From positions 1,116,001 through 1,180,000 of the forward strand of contig NZ_VNWN01000002.1 in assembly GCF_012720115.1 (NCBI RefSeq): 64,000 nt of DNA. Direction: 5' to 3'. The translations under genes were made by a program, and so were the position numbers. The stretch is from Sneathiella chinensis. Lineage in GTDB: Bacteria > Pseudomonadota > Alphaproteobacteria > Sneathiellales > Sneathiellaceae. Below are positions 1 to 9,223 of the stretch, in pieces (the first letter of the stretch is position 1; each line of letters starts with the position of its first letter). The notes beneath the pieces were generated by a model. That model was not told the DNA's origin and made no database searches. It saw only the letters and a list, made by a program, of their open reading frames with translations.

Positions 1-2634
1 GTAGCAGAAGGGAATGAAGATCAGACCTGCCTGAACGCCGCCATCGGCACGGGCGCGGATTTTCAGGTGCCCCCGCCGCGATGACACCTTTACATAGTCG
101 CCCGGTTGAATACCCAATTCCTCAATCATGGCGGGTGGCATATGCACAACAGGTTCCGGCTCCACCGCATCCAGAACGGCGGACCGCCGTGTCATGGAAC
201 CGGTATGCCAATGTTCCAGAAGACGGCCGGTTGTCAGGATGACGGGATATTCCCGGTCGGGGGTCTCGTCCGGGGATACAAGGCTGGCCGGGACAAACTG
301 CCCGCGACCGGACGGGGTCGGAAAGGCATCGGTGAAAATGAGCGGCTGGCCCGGATCATCCGGGCTTTCACATGGATAGGTAACGGACCCTTCCCGGTCA
401 AGCCGGTCCCATGACAGGCCCTTGATGCTGTCCATGACCTGCGTCAGTTCATCGAACACATCCCGGGGATGATCATATTGCCAGTCCAGGCCGAACCGCT
501 TTGCCATTTGCTGGATAATCCACAAATCCTGCCGGGCCTCACCGGGCAGGGGAACCGCCGCCCGGCCCATCTGGACCTGACGGTTTGTATTGGTGACCGT
601 TCCGTCCTTTTCCGGCCATGCGGAGGCCGGGAAGATCACATCCGCATAGGCCGCCGTCTCGGTCAGGAACAAGTCCTGCACCACCAGCATGTCCAGCATG
701 GACAGGGCCTCGCGGGCATGGGTGACATTGGGGTCCGACATGGCCGGGTTTTCACCCATGATATACATGCCGCGAATGGTGCCGTGGTGAATGGCCTCGG
801 TGATTTCCACAACAGTCAGGCCCTGATTGGGATCAATTTTCGCGCCCCAGAAGTCTTCAAACCGGCCCCGAATGACGGGGTCCTCGACAGACTGGTAATC
901 GGGCAGGAACATGGGGATCAAGGCCACATCGGATGCACCCTGCACGTTGTTCTGCCCGCGAAGCGGATGCAGTCCTGTTCCGGGGCGCCCGACCTGACCG
1001 GTCATCAGGGACAGTGAAATCAGGCAGCGGGAGTTGTCCGTGCCATGGACATGTTGGCTGATCCCCATTCCCCAGAAAATGATGGCGGCCTTTGCTGTGG
1101 CGAACAGGTGGGCCACCTCGCGGATCTGTTCCGGCGCAATGCCGGTGCGTTCCTGCATGGCTTCGGGGCTGAAATCCTCAAGATGGGTTTTCAAGGCCTC
1201 GAAGTTTTCGGTGTGGTCCCGGATATAGGCCTCGTCGGTCAGTCCGTCCTTCACAATCACATGCATCATGGAGTTGAGAAGCGCCACGTCCGATCCGGGC
1301 TTTTCCTGCAGCATGTGAGTGGCGTATCGGGACAGGGCCTGCCCGCGGGGATCGATAATGATCAGTTTTGCCCCGCGTTTGACGGCATTCTTGAAATAGG
1401 TGGCCGCCACCGGATGGTTGACCCCGGGGTTGGAGCCGATCACGACAATAACGTCAGAATTCTCCACCTCGTTGAAGGGGGCGGAGACTGCGCCGGAGCC
1501 AACAGTTTCCAGCAGGGCCGCCACAGAGGAAGCGTGGCAAAGCCGGGTGCAATGATCCACGTTGTTTGTACCAAAGCCGGTTCGAACCAGTTTTTGAAAC
1601 AGATAGGCTTCCTCGTTCGAGCCCTTGGCGGAGCCGAAACCGGCAAGCCCGGCGGGCCCCTTGTCCGCCTTGACCTTCAAAAGACCTTGTGCCGCCACGT
1701 CCAAGGCCTCTTCCCAGCTTGCCTCGCGGAAATGGGTCAAGGGGTTGGCAGGGTCAAGACCCTCAATATCGGCCTTGGCCACACCGGCCTTTCGGATCAG
1801 CGGTTTTGTCAGCCGTTCGGGATTGTGGATGTAATCGAAACCGAACCGCCCCTTGACGCAAAGGCGCCCCTGATTGGCAGGGCCGTCGCGCCCATCGGCA
1901 AACAGGATTTTGTCATCCCGAACCTTGAAGGTCAGTTGGCAGCCAACGCCGCAGAACGGGCAGACACTGTCCACATCCCGGTCGATCGCCGGGGCACCGA
2001 CCACCGACTTTTCAAGCAGGGCGCCGGTGGGGCAGGCCTGCACACATTCGCCGCAGGCAACGCAGGTACTGTCGCCCATGGGATCGTCCAGATCGAACAC
2101 AACCTTGGATGCTGCGCCCCGGCCCGCCATGCCGATAACGTCATTGACCTGAACGTCCCGGCAGGCCCGCACACACAGGTTGCAATTGATACAGGCATCC
2201 AGATTGACCGCCATGGCCGGGTGGCTCAGGTCTTCTGTGGGCAGGGGACGGGCGGGGAAGCGGCTTCCATCGATGCCGTTCAGGTCCGCCATTTTCCAGA
2301 AATGACTATCCGGGTCGTAACTGTCGTTGCGCTCCGGCTGATCGGCGGCCAGCAGTTCCACCACCATCTTTCGGGCTTTTTCGGCCCGTTCTGTTGCCGT
2401 ATGGACGATCATGCCGTCGGTTGGCGTGCGAATGCAACTGGCGGCCAGCACCCGTTCGCCTTCAATATCCACCATGCAGGCGCGGCAATTGCCATCGGCC
2501 TTGTATCCGGGGCGGTCCGCATGACAGAGATGGGGGATCAGGGTTCCCTGTTCCTTCGCCACATCCCAGATGGATTGCCCTTCGCGGGCGCTGACGGTTT
2601 TGCCATCAAGGGTGAAGGAAATTGTTCTGGTCAT
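1..2634 (-). CDS. fdsA: NAD-dependent formate dehydrogenase alpha subunit (partial at 3' end)
   Basis: Molybdenum- or tungsten-dependent catalytic subunit oxidising formate to CO2. The first 878 codons are visible; the C-terminus lies beyond the left edge (related methylotroph subunits are near 950-990 residues, known from the family). In order: an N-terminal 2Fe-2S domain with Cys37, 50, 53 and 67; ferredoxin-type 4Fe-4S motifs (CINCNLC and CVACGEC); the molybdopterin-domain cluster motif CPFCGVGC; then the pterin oxidoreductase domain. The active-site position reads HCTRLCHASS, so Cys366 (TGC codon) sits where selenocysteine occurs in E. coli FdhF. The ATG overlaps the stop of fdsB by 4 bp, so the two are translationally coupled. 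FdsA would pass electrons through its clusters to the FMN/NAD subunit encoded just upstream, in the cytoplasm. Confidence 0.95.
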   Translation of the reverse strand, partial: MTRTISFTLDGKTVSAREGQSIWDVAKEQGTLIPHLCHADRPGYKADGNCRACMVDIEGERVLAASCIRTPTDGMIVHTATERAEKARKMVVELLAADQPERNDSYDPDSHFWKMADLNGIDGSRFPARPLPTEDLSHPAMAVNLDACINCNLCVRACRDVQVNDVIGMAGRGAASKVVFDLDDPMGDSTCVACGECVQACPTGALLEKSVVGAPAIDRDVDSVCPFCGVGCQLTFKVRDDKILFADGRDGPANQGRLCVKGRFGFDYIHNPERLTKPLIRKAGVAKADIEGLDPANPLTHFREASWEEALDVAAQGLLKVKADKGPAGLAGFGSAKGSNEEAYLFQKLVRTGFGTNNVDHCTRLCHASSVAALLETVGSGAVSAPFNEVENSDVIVVIGSNPGVNHPVAATYFKNAVKRGAKLIIIDPRGQALSRYATHMLQEKPGSDVALLNSMMHVIVKDGLTDEAYIRDHTENFEALKTHLEDFSPEAMQERTGIAPEQIREVAHLFATAKAAIIFWGMGISQHVHGTDNSRCLISLSLMTGQVGRPGTGLHPLRGQNNVQGASDVALIPMFLPDYQSVEDPVIRGRFEDFWGAKIDPNQGLTVVEITEAIHHGTIRGMYIMGENPAMSDPNVTHAREALSMLDMLVVQDLFLTETAAYADVIFPASAWPEKDGTVTNTNRQVQMGRAAVPLPGEARQDLWIIQQMAKRFGLDWQYDHPRDVFDELTQVMDSIKGLSWDRLDREGSVTYPCESPDDPGQPLIFTDAFPTPSGRGQFVPASLVSPDETPDREYPVILTTGRLLEHWHTGSMTRRSAVLDAVEPEPVVHMPPAMIEELGIQPGDYVKVSSRRGHLKIRARADGGVQAGLIFIPFCY

Positions 2635-4340
2635 TTCATTTCCTCCGGAAAATATTTGAACAGGGACAGCAGGCCGTTTGGCGCGGCCTGTCCCAACCCG
2701 CAGATGGAGGCGCTTTGCATTACATGGCTGAGTTCTTCCAGCAAGGGGCGATCCCATTGATCGTCCTGCATCAGCTTCACGGCTTTTTCCGTTCCGGCGC
2801 GGCATGGGGTACATTGACCGCAGCTTTCATCCTCGAAGAAGCGCATCAGGTTACGGGCCACGTCTTTCAGGTTGTCCTGATCGGACAGCACGATAACAGC
2901 GGCCGACCCGATAAAACAGCCATGCTTTTCCAGTGTGCCGAAATCAAGCGGGATATCCGCCATGCTGGCCGGAAGAAGGCCGCCTGATGCCCCGCCGGGA
3001 AGATAGGCCTTGAAGGCATGGCCCTCTTTCATGCCGCCGCCATATTCGTCAATCAATTCCCGGGCGGTAATCCCGGCCGGGGTTGTGTACACGCCGGGCT
3101 TGTTCACATGACCGGAAAGCGAGAAGGTGCGAAAGCCCTTGCTGCCATGGCGTCCATCGGACTTGTACCAATCGGCCCCCTTGGTCAGGATTTCCGGTAA
3201 CCAGTACAGGGTTTCCACATTGTTGATCAGGGTGGGCTGGCCAAACAGTCCCACATGGGCCGGGAAGGGTGGTTTGTGGCGGGGCAGGGCGCGTTTGCCC
3301 TCAAGGCTTTCCAGCATGGCGCTTTCCTCGCCGCAGATATAGGCCCCAGCCCCCCGTCGCAGGTGAATGGGGCGTCCCCGGTTCAGTCCCAGAATTTGGA
3401 TTTCGCCGATCGCCTGATGCAGCAGGGCCGCCGTATCGGGATATTCATCGCGGAGAAAAATAAAGATTTCCCGGGCGTCCACCAGTTCGGCGCCGATCAG
3501 CATGCCTTCCAGAAACTGGTAGGGGTTCCGGTTCATGAAATATCGGTCCTTGAAGGTTCCGGGTTCGCTTTCATCGGCGTTGACAGCCATATAGCGCGGA
3601 CCGGGAACAGACAGGACAGAGGTGATTTTCATGGCATGGGGGAAGCCCGCCCCGCCAAGACCCCGGTGGCCGCTTTCCTTCAAGCTGTCGATGATGCCTT
3701 CTGCCGTCAGGGTTCCGTTTTGCAGGTCTTTCAGGATTTTGAAACCGCCCTTTGCCTTGTAATCGGCGCAGGAGGGATGGTCCGCAGGCGGCAGGGCCGG
3801 GTTGTCCCGGATCTGGTCCAGTGCGGCCAATGTGGAGGGGGCGGTGGCGGAGGGGACGTAATGATCACCGATGCGAACAACTGGCGCCTTCTGGCAGCGT
3901 CCCATGCAGGCACCATGGGTCACGGTGACATCGGCCCCGGCCTTGGCCAGAAGTTCTGCCTTCAGGGTCGCTGATCCGGCCATCTCGCAGCTCAGGCTGT
4001 CACAGACCTTGATTGTAAAAGCCGGCGGAGAGGGGCTGTCATCGGGAATGACGGAAAAGTTGTGATAGAAGGTGGCGACCTCGAAGACCTCGGCCATGGC
4101 CATGTTCATTTCGCTTGCGAGGGCGACCAGATGCCGATGGGACAGGGAACCGAAATGGTCCTGTACAAGATGAAGATGTTCAAGAAGCAGGTCGGCCCGC
4201 CTTGGACGATCCTGCAGAAGGGTCTGGATTTCCGTCAGGGATCGGGGATCGACCTGCCGCCCTTTCTTCTGGTATCTGGCTTTCCGGTTTCCGCGTCCCG
4301 GTGCCCTGATGGCCTTGTCGAATGACGTTTTCTGGGTCAT
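2631..4340 (-). CDS. fdsB: NAD-dependent formate dehydrogenase beta subunit, NuoE-NuoF fusion
   Basis: Diaphorase subunit that takes electrons from FdsA and reduces NAD+. About residues 20-170 form a NuoE/FdsG-like thioredoxin-fold 2Fe-2S domain (cysteines in VCDSLSCEMAG and GACMGRCQKAP). The rest is NuoF-like: FMN/NADH-binding core with the glycine-rich GGAGFPHAMK, a RRGAGAYICGEE segment and the C-terminal 4Fe-4S motif SCGQCTPCRAG. Such NuoE-NuoF fusions of about 570 residues are known from Methylobacterium Fdh1B; other bacteria encode FdsG and FdsB separately. The ATG at 4340 is chosen over an in-frame GTG at 4352 because GGAGAG lies at the right distance before it. Product 569 aa. First of the fdsB-fdsA pair; a DUF3553 gene ends 29 bp upstream. 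Confidence 0.95.
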   Translation of the reverse strand: MTQKTSFDKAIRAPGRGNRKARYQKKGRQVDPRSLTEIQTLLQDRPRRADLLLEHLHLVQDHFGSLSHRHLVALASEMNMAMAEVFEVATFYHNFSVIPDDSPSPPAFTIKVCDSLSCEMAGSATLKAELLAKAGADVTVTHGACMGRCQKAPVVRIGDHYVPSATAPSTLAALDQIRDNPALPPADHPSCADYKAKGGFKILKDLQNGTLTAEGIIDSLKESGHRGLGGAGFPHAMKITSVLSVPGPRYMAVNADESEPGTFKDRYFMNRNPYQFLEGMLIGAELVDAREIFIFLRDEYPDTAALLHQAIGEIQILGLNRGRPIHLRRGAGAYICGEESAMLESLEGKRALPRHKPPFPAHVGLFGQPTLINNVETLYWLPEILTKGADWYKSDGRHGSKGFRTFSLSGHVNKPGVYTTPAGITARELIDEYGGGMKEGHAFKAYLPGGASGGLLPASMADIPLDFGTLEKHGCFIGSAAVIVLSDQDNLKDVARNLMRFFEDESCGQCTPCRAGTEKAVKLMQDDQWDRPLLEELSHVMQSASICGLGQAAPNGLLSLFKYFPEEMK

Positions 4341-4369
4341 GTTGCTCTCCACCTGACGAACGGGCCAGA

Positions 4370-4561
4370 CTACCGGCTTTTCCGGAGCTCTTCCTCTGTG
4401 ACAACGATCAGATCAACCTTGCTGGCGATAATCAGTTGTTTCCCGGCATGCTGAAAATTTACGGTGACCCGGTCAGCGACAGAGGATTGCACCTGACCAA
4501 GCCCCCAATCCGGTTCATCGGGGTGGCGGACAAACTGGCCGGGAGAAAAAAACGCTAACAT
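4370..4561 (-). CDS. DUF3553 domain-containing small protein
   Basis: A 63-residue protein matching the DUF3553 family by its core FVRHPDEPDWGLGQVQS and VTVNFQHAGK. The beta-rich pattern resembles the small SH3-like domain found alone or fused to helicases in alphaproteobacteria; its function is unknown. It stops 29 bp before fdsB on the same strand, so it may be cotranscribed with formate dehydrogenase, although nothing in the protein points to formate metabolism. The start is the only ATG that covers the whole conserved domain. Family assignment is secure, role is not. Confidence 0.8.
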   Translation of the reverse strand: MLAFFSPGQFVRHPDEPDWGLGQVQSSVADRVTVNFQHAGKQLIIASKVDLIVVTEEELRKSR

Positions 4562-4675
4562 GATTTGATCGCTCGTTTGATTGCTGCATACTTGGTAAAA
4601 AACAAACTGTTGCCATGACGGCTATACCTGTTCCAATCTCAATTTAACAGTTGGGTCAGAAATCTGGGGAAAAAA

Positions 4676-5314
4676 ATGATTAATTTGAAACTTGCAGCAT
4701 TGATGAGTTCCAAACTCTGCCATGATGTGATCGGTCCGGTCGGAGCCGTCAATAATGGTGTCGAGTTGCTGCAGGATGAAGGCAGTGCGGATATGCGGGA
4801 TCAGGCCATCGACCTGGTCAGCCAGAGTGCGGGAGAGGCGGCTGCCCGGTTACAGTTTTTTCGTCTGGCATTTGGTCTTGCCGGGGGGCTGGGATCAGAG
4901 ATTTCACTGCGGGATGCCCGCACTCTTAGCCGGGAATTCATGAAATATGGAAAGGCTGAATTTGACTGGCCGGAAGAGGCTGGCGGGGTAACAGCCCTGT
5001 CCAAGGATGCGATCAAGGTTGTGTGCAATCTTGTTGCCATCGGGGCCGGCGCGCTGCCACGCGGGGGCAAATTGTCCGTTTCGGGAACCGCAGATGATAT
5101 CGGCTGGGCATTCGAGTTTCGGGCCAGTGGTCCACGTGCGGGACTGCGCGAGGAAGTAACCCGGACATTGCTGGAAGGATATAATGACGACGACCTGACC
5201 CCCCAGAATGTCGGTGCGCAATATCTGATGGCGCTTTGCGAGAATAACGGCTTCAAGGTTTCCATCAATGCGCTGGAAGAAGAATTGACTGTGTTGTCGG
5301 TTTCATCCTCCTGA
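4676..5314 (+). CDS. chpT: Histidine phosphotransferase ChpT
   Basis: Phosphotransfer protein of the CckA-ChpT-CtrA relay, which in Caulobacter and relatives carries phosphate from hybrid kinase CckA to CtrA and CpdR. The N-terminal dimerisation/phosphotransfer helix reads SSKLCHDVIGPVGAVNNG, with His16 as the predicted phosphoacceptor. The remaining about 140 residues form the degenerate ATPase-like domain typical of ChpT. At 212 aa it has the expected length. It sits 234 bp before cheA and 6 kb from ctrA, its presumed target. A nested hairpin follows the gene, so chpT is probably its own transcription unit. Confidence 0.9.
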   Translation: MINLKLAALMSSKLCHDVIGPVGAVNNGVELLQDEGSADMRDQAIDLVSQSAGEAAARLQFFRLAFGLAGGLGSEISLRDARTLSREFMKYGKAEFDWPEEAGGVTALSKDAIKVVCNLVAIGAGALPRGGKLSVSGTADDIGWAFEFRASGPRAGLREEVTRTLLEGYNDDDLTPQNVGAQYLMALCENNGFKVSINALEEELTVLSVSSS

Positions 5315-5343
5315 ACGCGAAAGAAAATCATTTCAGACGGGTA

Positions 5344-5398
5344 GGCGTCCAGCCCCTTTGTGAGGGGGCTGAAGGGCGCCCCTGTCCTGCTTTTTGTC
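5344..5398 (+). terminator. Candidate terminator after chpT
   Basis: Nested inverted repeats: the inner stem CAGCCCC (5350-5356) pairs with GGGGCTG (5365-5371), the outer GGCG (5344-5347) with CGCC (5377-5380). A run of five T follows about 10 bases later. The T tract is not directly next to the stem, so termination is plausible but not certain. Confidence 0.5.
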
Positions 5399-5451
5399 CC
5401 GGGATATAAAAATTTACTAAACTTTATTTTTCCGATCTCTCGTTCAAGGGT

Positions 5452-5467
5452 GTAACCGCTTGTTAAC
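5452..5467. promoter_or_regulatory. Candidate CtrA binding site upstream of cheA
   Basis: GTAA, seven bases, TTAAC: one mismatch from the CtrA consensus TTAA-N7-TTAA(C). It lies 82 bp before the cheA start. A weaker pair TTTA-N7-TTAT lies at 5413-5427, and an 8-bp inverted repeat (GTTCACAA at 5484-5491 with TTGTGAAC at 5513-5520) lies between the box and cheA. CtrA control of chemotaxis genes is known in other alphaproteobacteria; binding here is inferred. Confidence 0.5.
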
Positions 5468-5548
5468 CTCTTTGGCGCATCCTGTTCACAACTGGGAAAG
5501 TGAGTTCATGGTTTGTGAACCTGGCGTCGCGAAGAAGAGAGCAACGAC

Positions 5549-8380
5549 ATGGATGATTTGTTAAGCGAGTTTCTGACGGAAACTAACGAGAATATCGGGA
5601 TTGTGGATGCCGCCCTTGTGGCGCTTGAGCAAAACCCGGACGATTACAGCCAAATCGACAATATCTTCAGACTTGTTCATACGATTAAGGGAACCTGCGG
5701 TTTTCTTGGTCTGCCAAGGCTTGAGGCTGTTGCTCATGCGGGAGAAAACGTTCTTGGCAAAATCCGGGACCGGGAACTGAAGGTCACGCCGGATGTTGTG
5801 ACAATCATTCTGGAAGCCATGGACATCATCAAGGATGTTCTGGACGCGCTGGAGCAGACGGAACAGGAACCGGAAGGGGATGATTCCGACCTGATCGACC
5901 GCCTGAACGATGTGGCGTATGGAACGCAGTCGGCGGCCCCTGCGGCGCCCGCGACCCCGGAACCCCAGATGCCAGAAATTTCCAGCGGCGGTTCTGACGG
6001 CCCGGTCTCTCTTGAGGAACTGGAAGCTGCCTTCCAGGCCGCTGAAGGGCCGGATGACATGGTGGCAACGCCCGCCGTAACAGAAGCCGCCCCGGAACAG
6101 GAAGAAAGCGGGCTGCGCCCCGGTGAAGTGTCCCTTGAGGAACTGGAAGCCGCGTTTCAGGCTGCGCCCGGCCCGGACGATATTGCCGAAGAAGCCGCCG
6201 CGCCCGCCCCGGCCGTGCCTGAGGTCGTCGCCGCAAAACCGGCAGAGCCTGCCGCGAGTGGTGGCAAAGCCGCACAGGGTGAGGCCGGGCACAAGGAAAG
6301 CAGCCTTGCCAACCAGAGCATTCGCGTAAATGTGGAGCTTCTGGAAAACCTCATGACCATGGTCAGTGAGCTTGTCCTGACCCGCAACCAGCTTTTGCAG
6401 ATGGTTCGCGGTATGGACGACAATGAATTTACGGTTCCGCTACAGCGTCTCAGTCATGTGACAACGGAATTGCAGGAAGGGTTGATGAAAACCCGGATGC
6501 AGCCGATTGGAAACGCGTGGTCCAAACTGCCGCGGATCGTTCGCGATCTCAGCCATGAACTGCACAAGAAAATCGATCTTGTGATGCATGGCGCGGAAAC
6601 GGAACTGGACCGTCAGGTTCTGGAACTGATCAAGGATCCGCTGACCCATATGGTTCGGAACTCTGCCGACCACGGTCTTGAAATGCCGGAAGACCGGCTG
6701 GCTGCGGGCAAGCGGGAAACCGGCCGGATCATTCTGGACGCCTATCACGAGGGCGGTCACATCATCATCACCATTACCGATGACGGACGTGGCCTGAATG
6801 TTGACCGGATCAAGAAGAAGGTTATCGAGAACGGCCTCGCCAACGAAGCCGAACTTGAAAACATGAATCCGCAACAGATTCAGAACTTCATCATGCGCCC
6901 CGGTTTCTCAACAGCAGAGAAAGTCACCAACGTGTCCGGCCGTGGGGTCGGCATGGATGTGGTGCGCTCCAACATCGAGAAAATCGGCGGCACGATCGAA
7001 CTGAAATCGGAAGAAGGCAAAGGCTCCACCTTTACCATCAAGATTCCGCTGACCCTCGCCATTGTTTCCGCCCTGATTGTTGAATGCTGCGAAGAGCGTT
7101 TCGCCATTCCGCAGATCAGTGTTGTTGAACTGGTCCGGGCCTCCACCGACGGGCGTGCGGACAACAAGATCGAGATGATCAATGACTCGCCGGTCCTGCG
7201 TCTTCGCGACCGCCTGTTGCCGCTGGTTCACCTGAACGAGATTCTGAAGCTGGAAACCTCTGCTGATGAAGTGGCCGAGCAAAGCGACGTCAAGGGGTCC
7301 GAGGACTTTATCATTGTGACACAGGTTGGCGCCTATACCTTTGGTATTGTCGTGGATCGGGTGTTCGATACGGAAGAAATCGTTGTGAAACCGGTTGCGC
7401 CGATCCTGCGGGACCTGTCCATCTTCTCAGGGAATACCATTCTGGGTGACGGCAGCGTCATCATGATCCTGGATCCGAATGGCATTGCCGCCAAATCAGG
7501 GGAAGCCGTTGTGGGGGATCATACCGTCGAGGAAGAAACCCAGCGTGAATCCGGTGATAGCGACAGTGTCGCCCTGCTGATTTGCCGTGCCGGTGGTGTC
7601 GAGCCCAAGGCCGTTCCGCTGTCTCTGGTCGCCCGCCTTGAAGAGGTGGATGTGGATACCATCGAAACCACAAACGGTCAGATGGTGGTTCAGTATCGCG
7701 GCAAGATCATGCCGCTGGCCACGGTCAATGACCGCTGCAAGATCATCGAGAAGGGACGTCAGCCCATCCTGGTCTTCAGTGAAAATGACCGGACCATGGG
7801 TCTTGTAGTGGATGAAATCGTCGATATCGTCGATGATCGTCTGAATGTGGAAATGGCCTCCAATATCGAGGGAATGATCGGGAGTGCGGTTATCCGGGGT
7901 AAGGCCACCGACATCATCGATGTGGGGTATTACCTGCAGAAATGCTTCGGTGACTGGTTCGGCAGCGGTGAAGCGGGCGGGTATGGCAGTGGCCGTTCCC
8001 AGCAGCGCGTCCTGCTGGTCGATGACAGCCCGTTCTTCCAGAACATGCTGGTCCCGCTTCTGTCCGTTGCCGGATATGAGGTATCCACGGCCGAGAACCC
8101 CCTGAAGGCGCTGGAACTGCGCGAAAGAGGGGAAAGCTTTGACGTGATTATCAGCGACATCGAGATGCCGGGCATGGACGGGTTCCAGTTCGCCGAGGAA
8201 GTCCTGAAGGACGAGCGATGGAGCGACACACCGATTGTGGCCCTGTCTTCCCATACAACCCCCCAGGATTTCGATCGGGGACGCAAGGTCGGTTTCTCTG
8301 ACTATGTTGCCAAGTTCGATCGGGATGCCCTGATGAATACCCTGTCTCAAACACTGCGGTCTGGTGGAGGTGTGAAATGA
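5549..8380 (+). CDS. cheA: Hybrid chemotaxis histidine kinase CheA with C-terminal receiver
   Basis: Central kinase of the chemotaxis array. Order: HPt domain (about 1-105, phosphoacceptor His44 in FRLVHTIKG); an acidic, Ala/Pro-rich linker (about 125-250); dimerisation and HATPase domains (N, G1 and G2 boxes; GRGVGMDVVRSNI); two consecutive CheW-like domains (about 500-640 and 670-800); and a receiver domain with predicted phosphoacceptor Asp870 in SDIEMPGMDGF. No recognisable P2 domain is present; instead the linker carries an 18-residue motif (VSLEELEAAFQAA.GPDD) twice, at 153-170 and 194-211. At 943 aa it is long for CheA because of the second CheW-like domain and the receiver. It overlaps cheW by 4 bp and heads the cheAWYBR operon. 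Confidence 0.95.
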   Translation: MDDLLSEFLTETNENIGIVDAALVALEQNPDDYSQIDNIFRLVHTIKGTCGFLGLPRLEAVAHAGENVLGKIRDRELKVTPDVVTIILEAMDIIKDVLDALEQTEQEPEGDDSDLIDRLNDVAYGTQSAAPAAPATPEPQMPEISSGGSDGPVSLEELEAAFQAAEGPDDMVATPAVTEAAPEQEESGLRPGEVSLEELEAAFQAAPGPDDIAEEAAAPAPAVPEVVAAKPAEPAASGGKAAQGEAGHKESSLANQSIRVNVELLENLMTMVSELVLTRNQLLQMVRGMDDNEFTVPLQRLSHVTTELQEGLMKTRMQPIGNAWSKLPRIVRDLSHELHKKIDLVMHGAETELDRQVLELIKDPLTHMVRNSADHGLEMPEDRLAAGKRETGRIILDAYHEGGHIIITITDDGRGLNVDRIKKKVIENGLANEAELENMNPQQIQNFIMRPGFSTAEKVTNVSGRGVGMDVVRSNIEKIGGTIELKSEEGKGSTFTIKIPLTLAIVSALIVECCEERFAIPQISVVELVRASTDGRADNKIEMINDSPVLRLRDRLLPLVHLNEILKLETSADEVAEQSDVKGSEDFIIVTQVGAYTFGIVVDRVFDTEEIVVKPVAPILRDLSIFSGNTILGDGSVIMILDPNGIAAKSGEAVVGDHTVEEETQRESGDSDSVALLICRAGGVEPKAVPLSLVARLEEVDVDTIETTNGQMVVQYRGKIMPLATVNDRCKIIEKGRQPILVFSENDRTMGLVVDEIVDIVDDRLNVEMASNIEGMIGSAVIRGKATDIIDVGYYLQKCFGDWFGSGEAGGYGSGRSQQRVLLVDDSPFFQNMLVPLLSVAGYEVSTAENPLKALELRERGESFDVIISDIEMPGMDGFQFAEEVLKDERWSDTPIVALSSHTTPQDFDRGRKVGFSDYVAKFDRDALMNTLSQTLRSGGGVK

Positions 8381-8832
8381 GCGACAATGACGTTCAGGAA
8401 TATGTAACAGTAACGATTGCCGGCCAGATGTTCGGGATTCCGGTTCTTCAGGTCCATGATGTTCTGGGCAGCCTGAAGCTGACAAATATTCCGCTGGCCC
8501 CGCCGGAAGTGGCAGGGGCGCTGAACCTGCGCGGGCGGATTGTCACCTGTATCGATGTGCGCAAGCGTCTGGGACTGCCCCCGGCTGATGACAATGACAG
8601 TGGCATGAGCGTTGTGGTGGAGCATCACGGCGAGCCGTACAGCCTGCTGATCGACTCTGTCGGGGAGGTCCTGAGCCTGACCGCAGACAAGTTGGAGCAG
8701 AACCCGGGAACCATGGACCAGAGGTGGCGCGAAGTATCTTCCGGCATCTATCGGACCGAGAATGAGCTTCTTGTCATTCTGCAGATTGAGCGACTGCTTG
8801 ATTTTGCTGTTAGTTCGACAGCCGCCGCGTAA
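8377..8832 (+). CDS. cheW: Chemotaxis coupling protein CheW
   Basis: Single CheW domain of 151 aa linking receptors to CheA in the chemotaxis array. Typical features are the opening beta-strand VTVTIAGQMFGIPVLQVHDVLG, the NLRGRIVTCIDVRKRLGL segment and the LIDSVGEVLSL strand. Its ATG overlaps the cheA stop (ATGA), so the two are translationally coupled. No extra domain is present. Confidence 0.95.
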   Translation: MSDNDVQEYVTVTIAGQMFGIPVLQVHDVLGSLKLTNIPLAPPEVAGALNLRGRIVTCIDVRKRLGLPPADDNDSGMSVVVEHHGEPYSLLIDSVGEVLSLTADKLEQNPGTMDQRWREVSSGIYRTENELLVILQIERLLDFAVSSTAAA

Positions 8833-8857
8833 TCACAACACAGGTTGAGAAAGAACC

Positions 8858-9223
8858 ATGACCTCTTGTCTGATCGTAGATGATTCCAAAGTTGTGCGGA
8901 TGGTCGCACGGCGCATTCTGGAAGATTTGAAATTTGAAATTCTGGAAGCTGCAGACGGGAAGGAAGCAATGGACGTGTGTTTGAAAGGCATGCCCGATGT
9001 GATCCTTCTGGATTGGAACATGCCCGTAATGAGCGGGATCGATTTCCTTCGGACATTGCGCAGCACCGAGGGCGGGGATATCCCGAAAGTCGTTTTCTGT
9101 ACCACGGAAAACGATATGGCGCATATTCGCGAGGCCATGACCGCCGGCGCGAACGAGTATATTATGAAGCCTTTTGACCGTGCGATTATTGAAGCAAAAT
9201 TCTCTCAGGTTGAGGTGCTTTAG
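8858..9223 (+). CDS. cheY: Chemotaxis response regulator CheY
   Basis: Stand-alone receiver of 121 aa. The full active site is present: acidic pair Asp8/Asp9, phosphoacceptor Asp52 (ILLDWNMP), Thr82/Thr83 and Lys104 in MKPFD. It should be phosphorylated by CheA and bind the flagellar switch (FliG and FliN are encoded at 22.3-24.4 kb). It lies 25 bp after cheW and overlaps the next gene by one base. Confidence 0.95.
   Translation: MTSCLIVDDSKVVRMVARRILEDLKFEILEAADGKEAMDVCLKGMPDVILLDWNMPVMSGIDFLRTLRSTEGGDIPKVVFCTTENDMAHIREAMTAGANEYIMKPFDRAIIEAKFSQVEVL

Noticed and set aside
1537-1551. Selenocysteine codon in the formate dehydrogenase active site
   Set aside because: The aligned codon is TGC, cysteine, not TGA.
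1045-2760. Long open frame of 571 codons on the plus strand opposite fdsA
   Set aside because: It is the antisense shadow of a clearly coding, high-GC gene with cofactor motifs on the other strand, and its own translation shows no domain.
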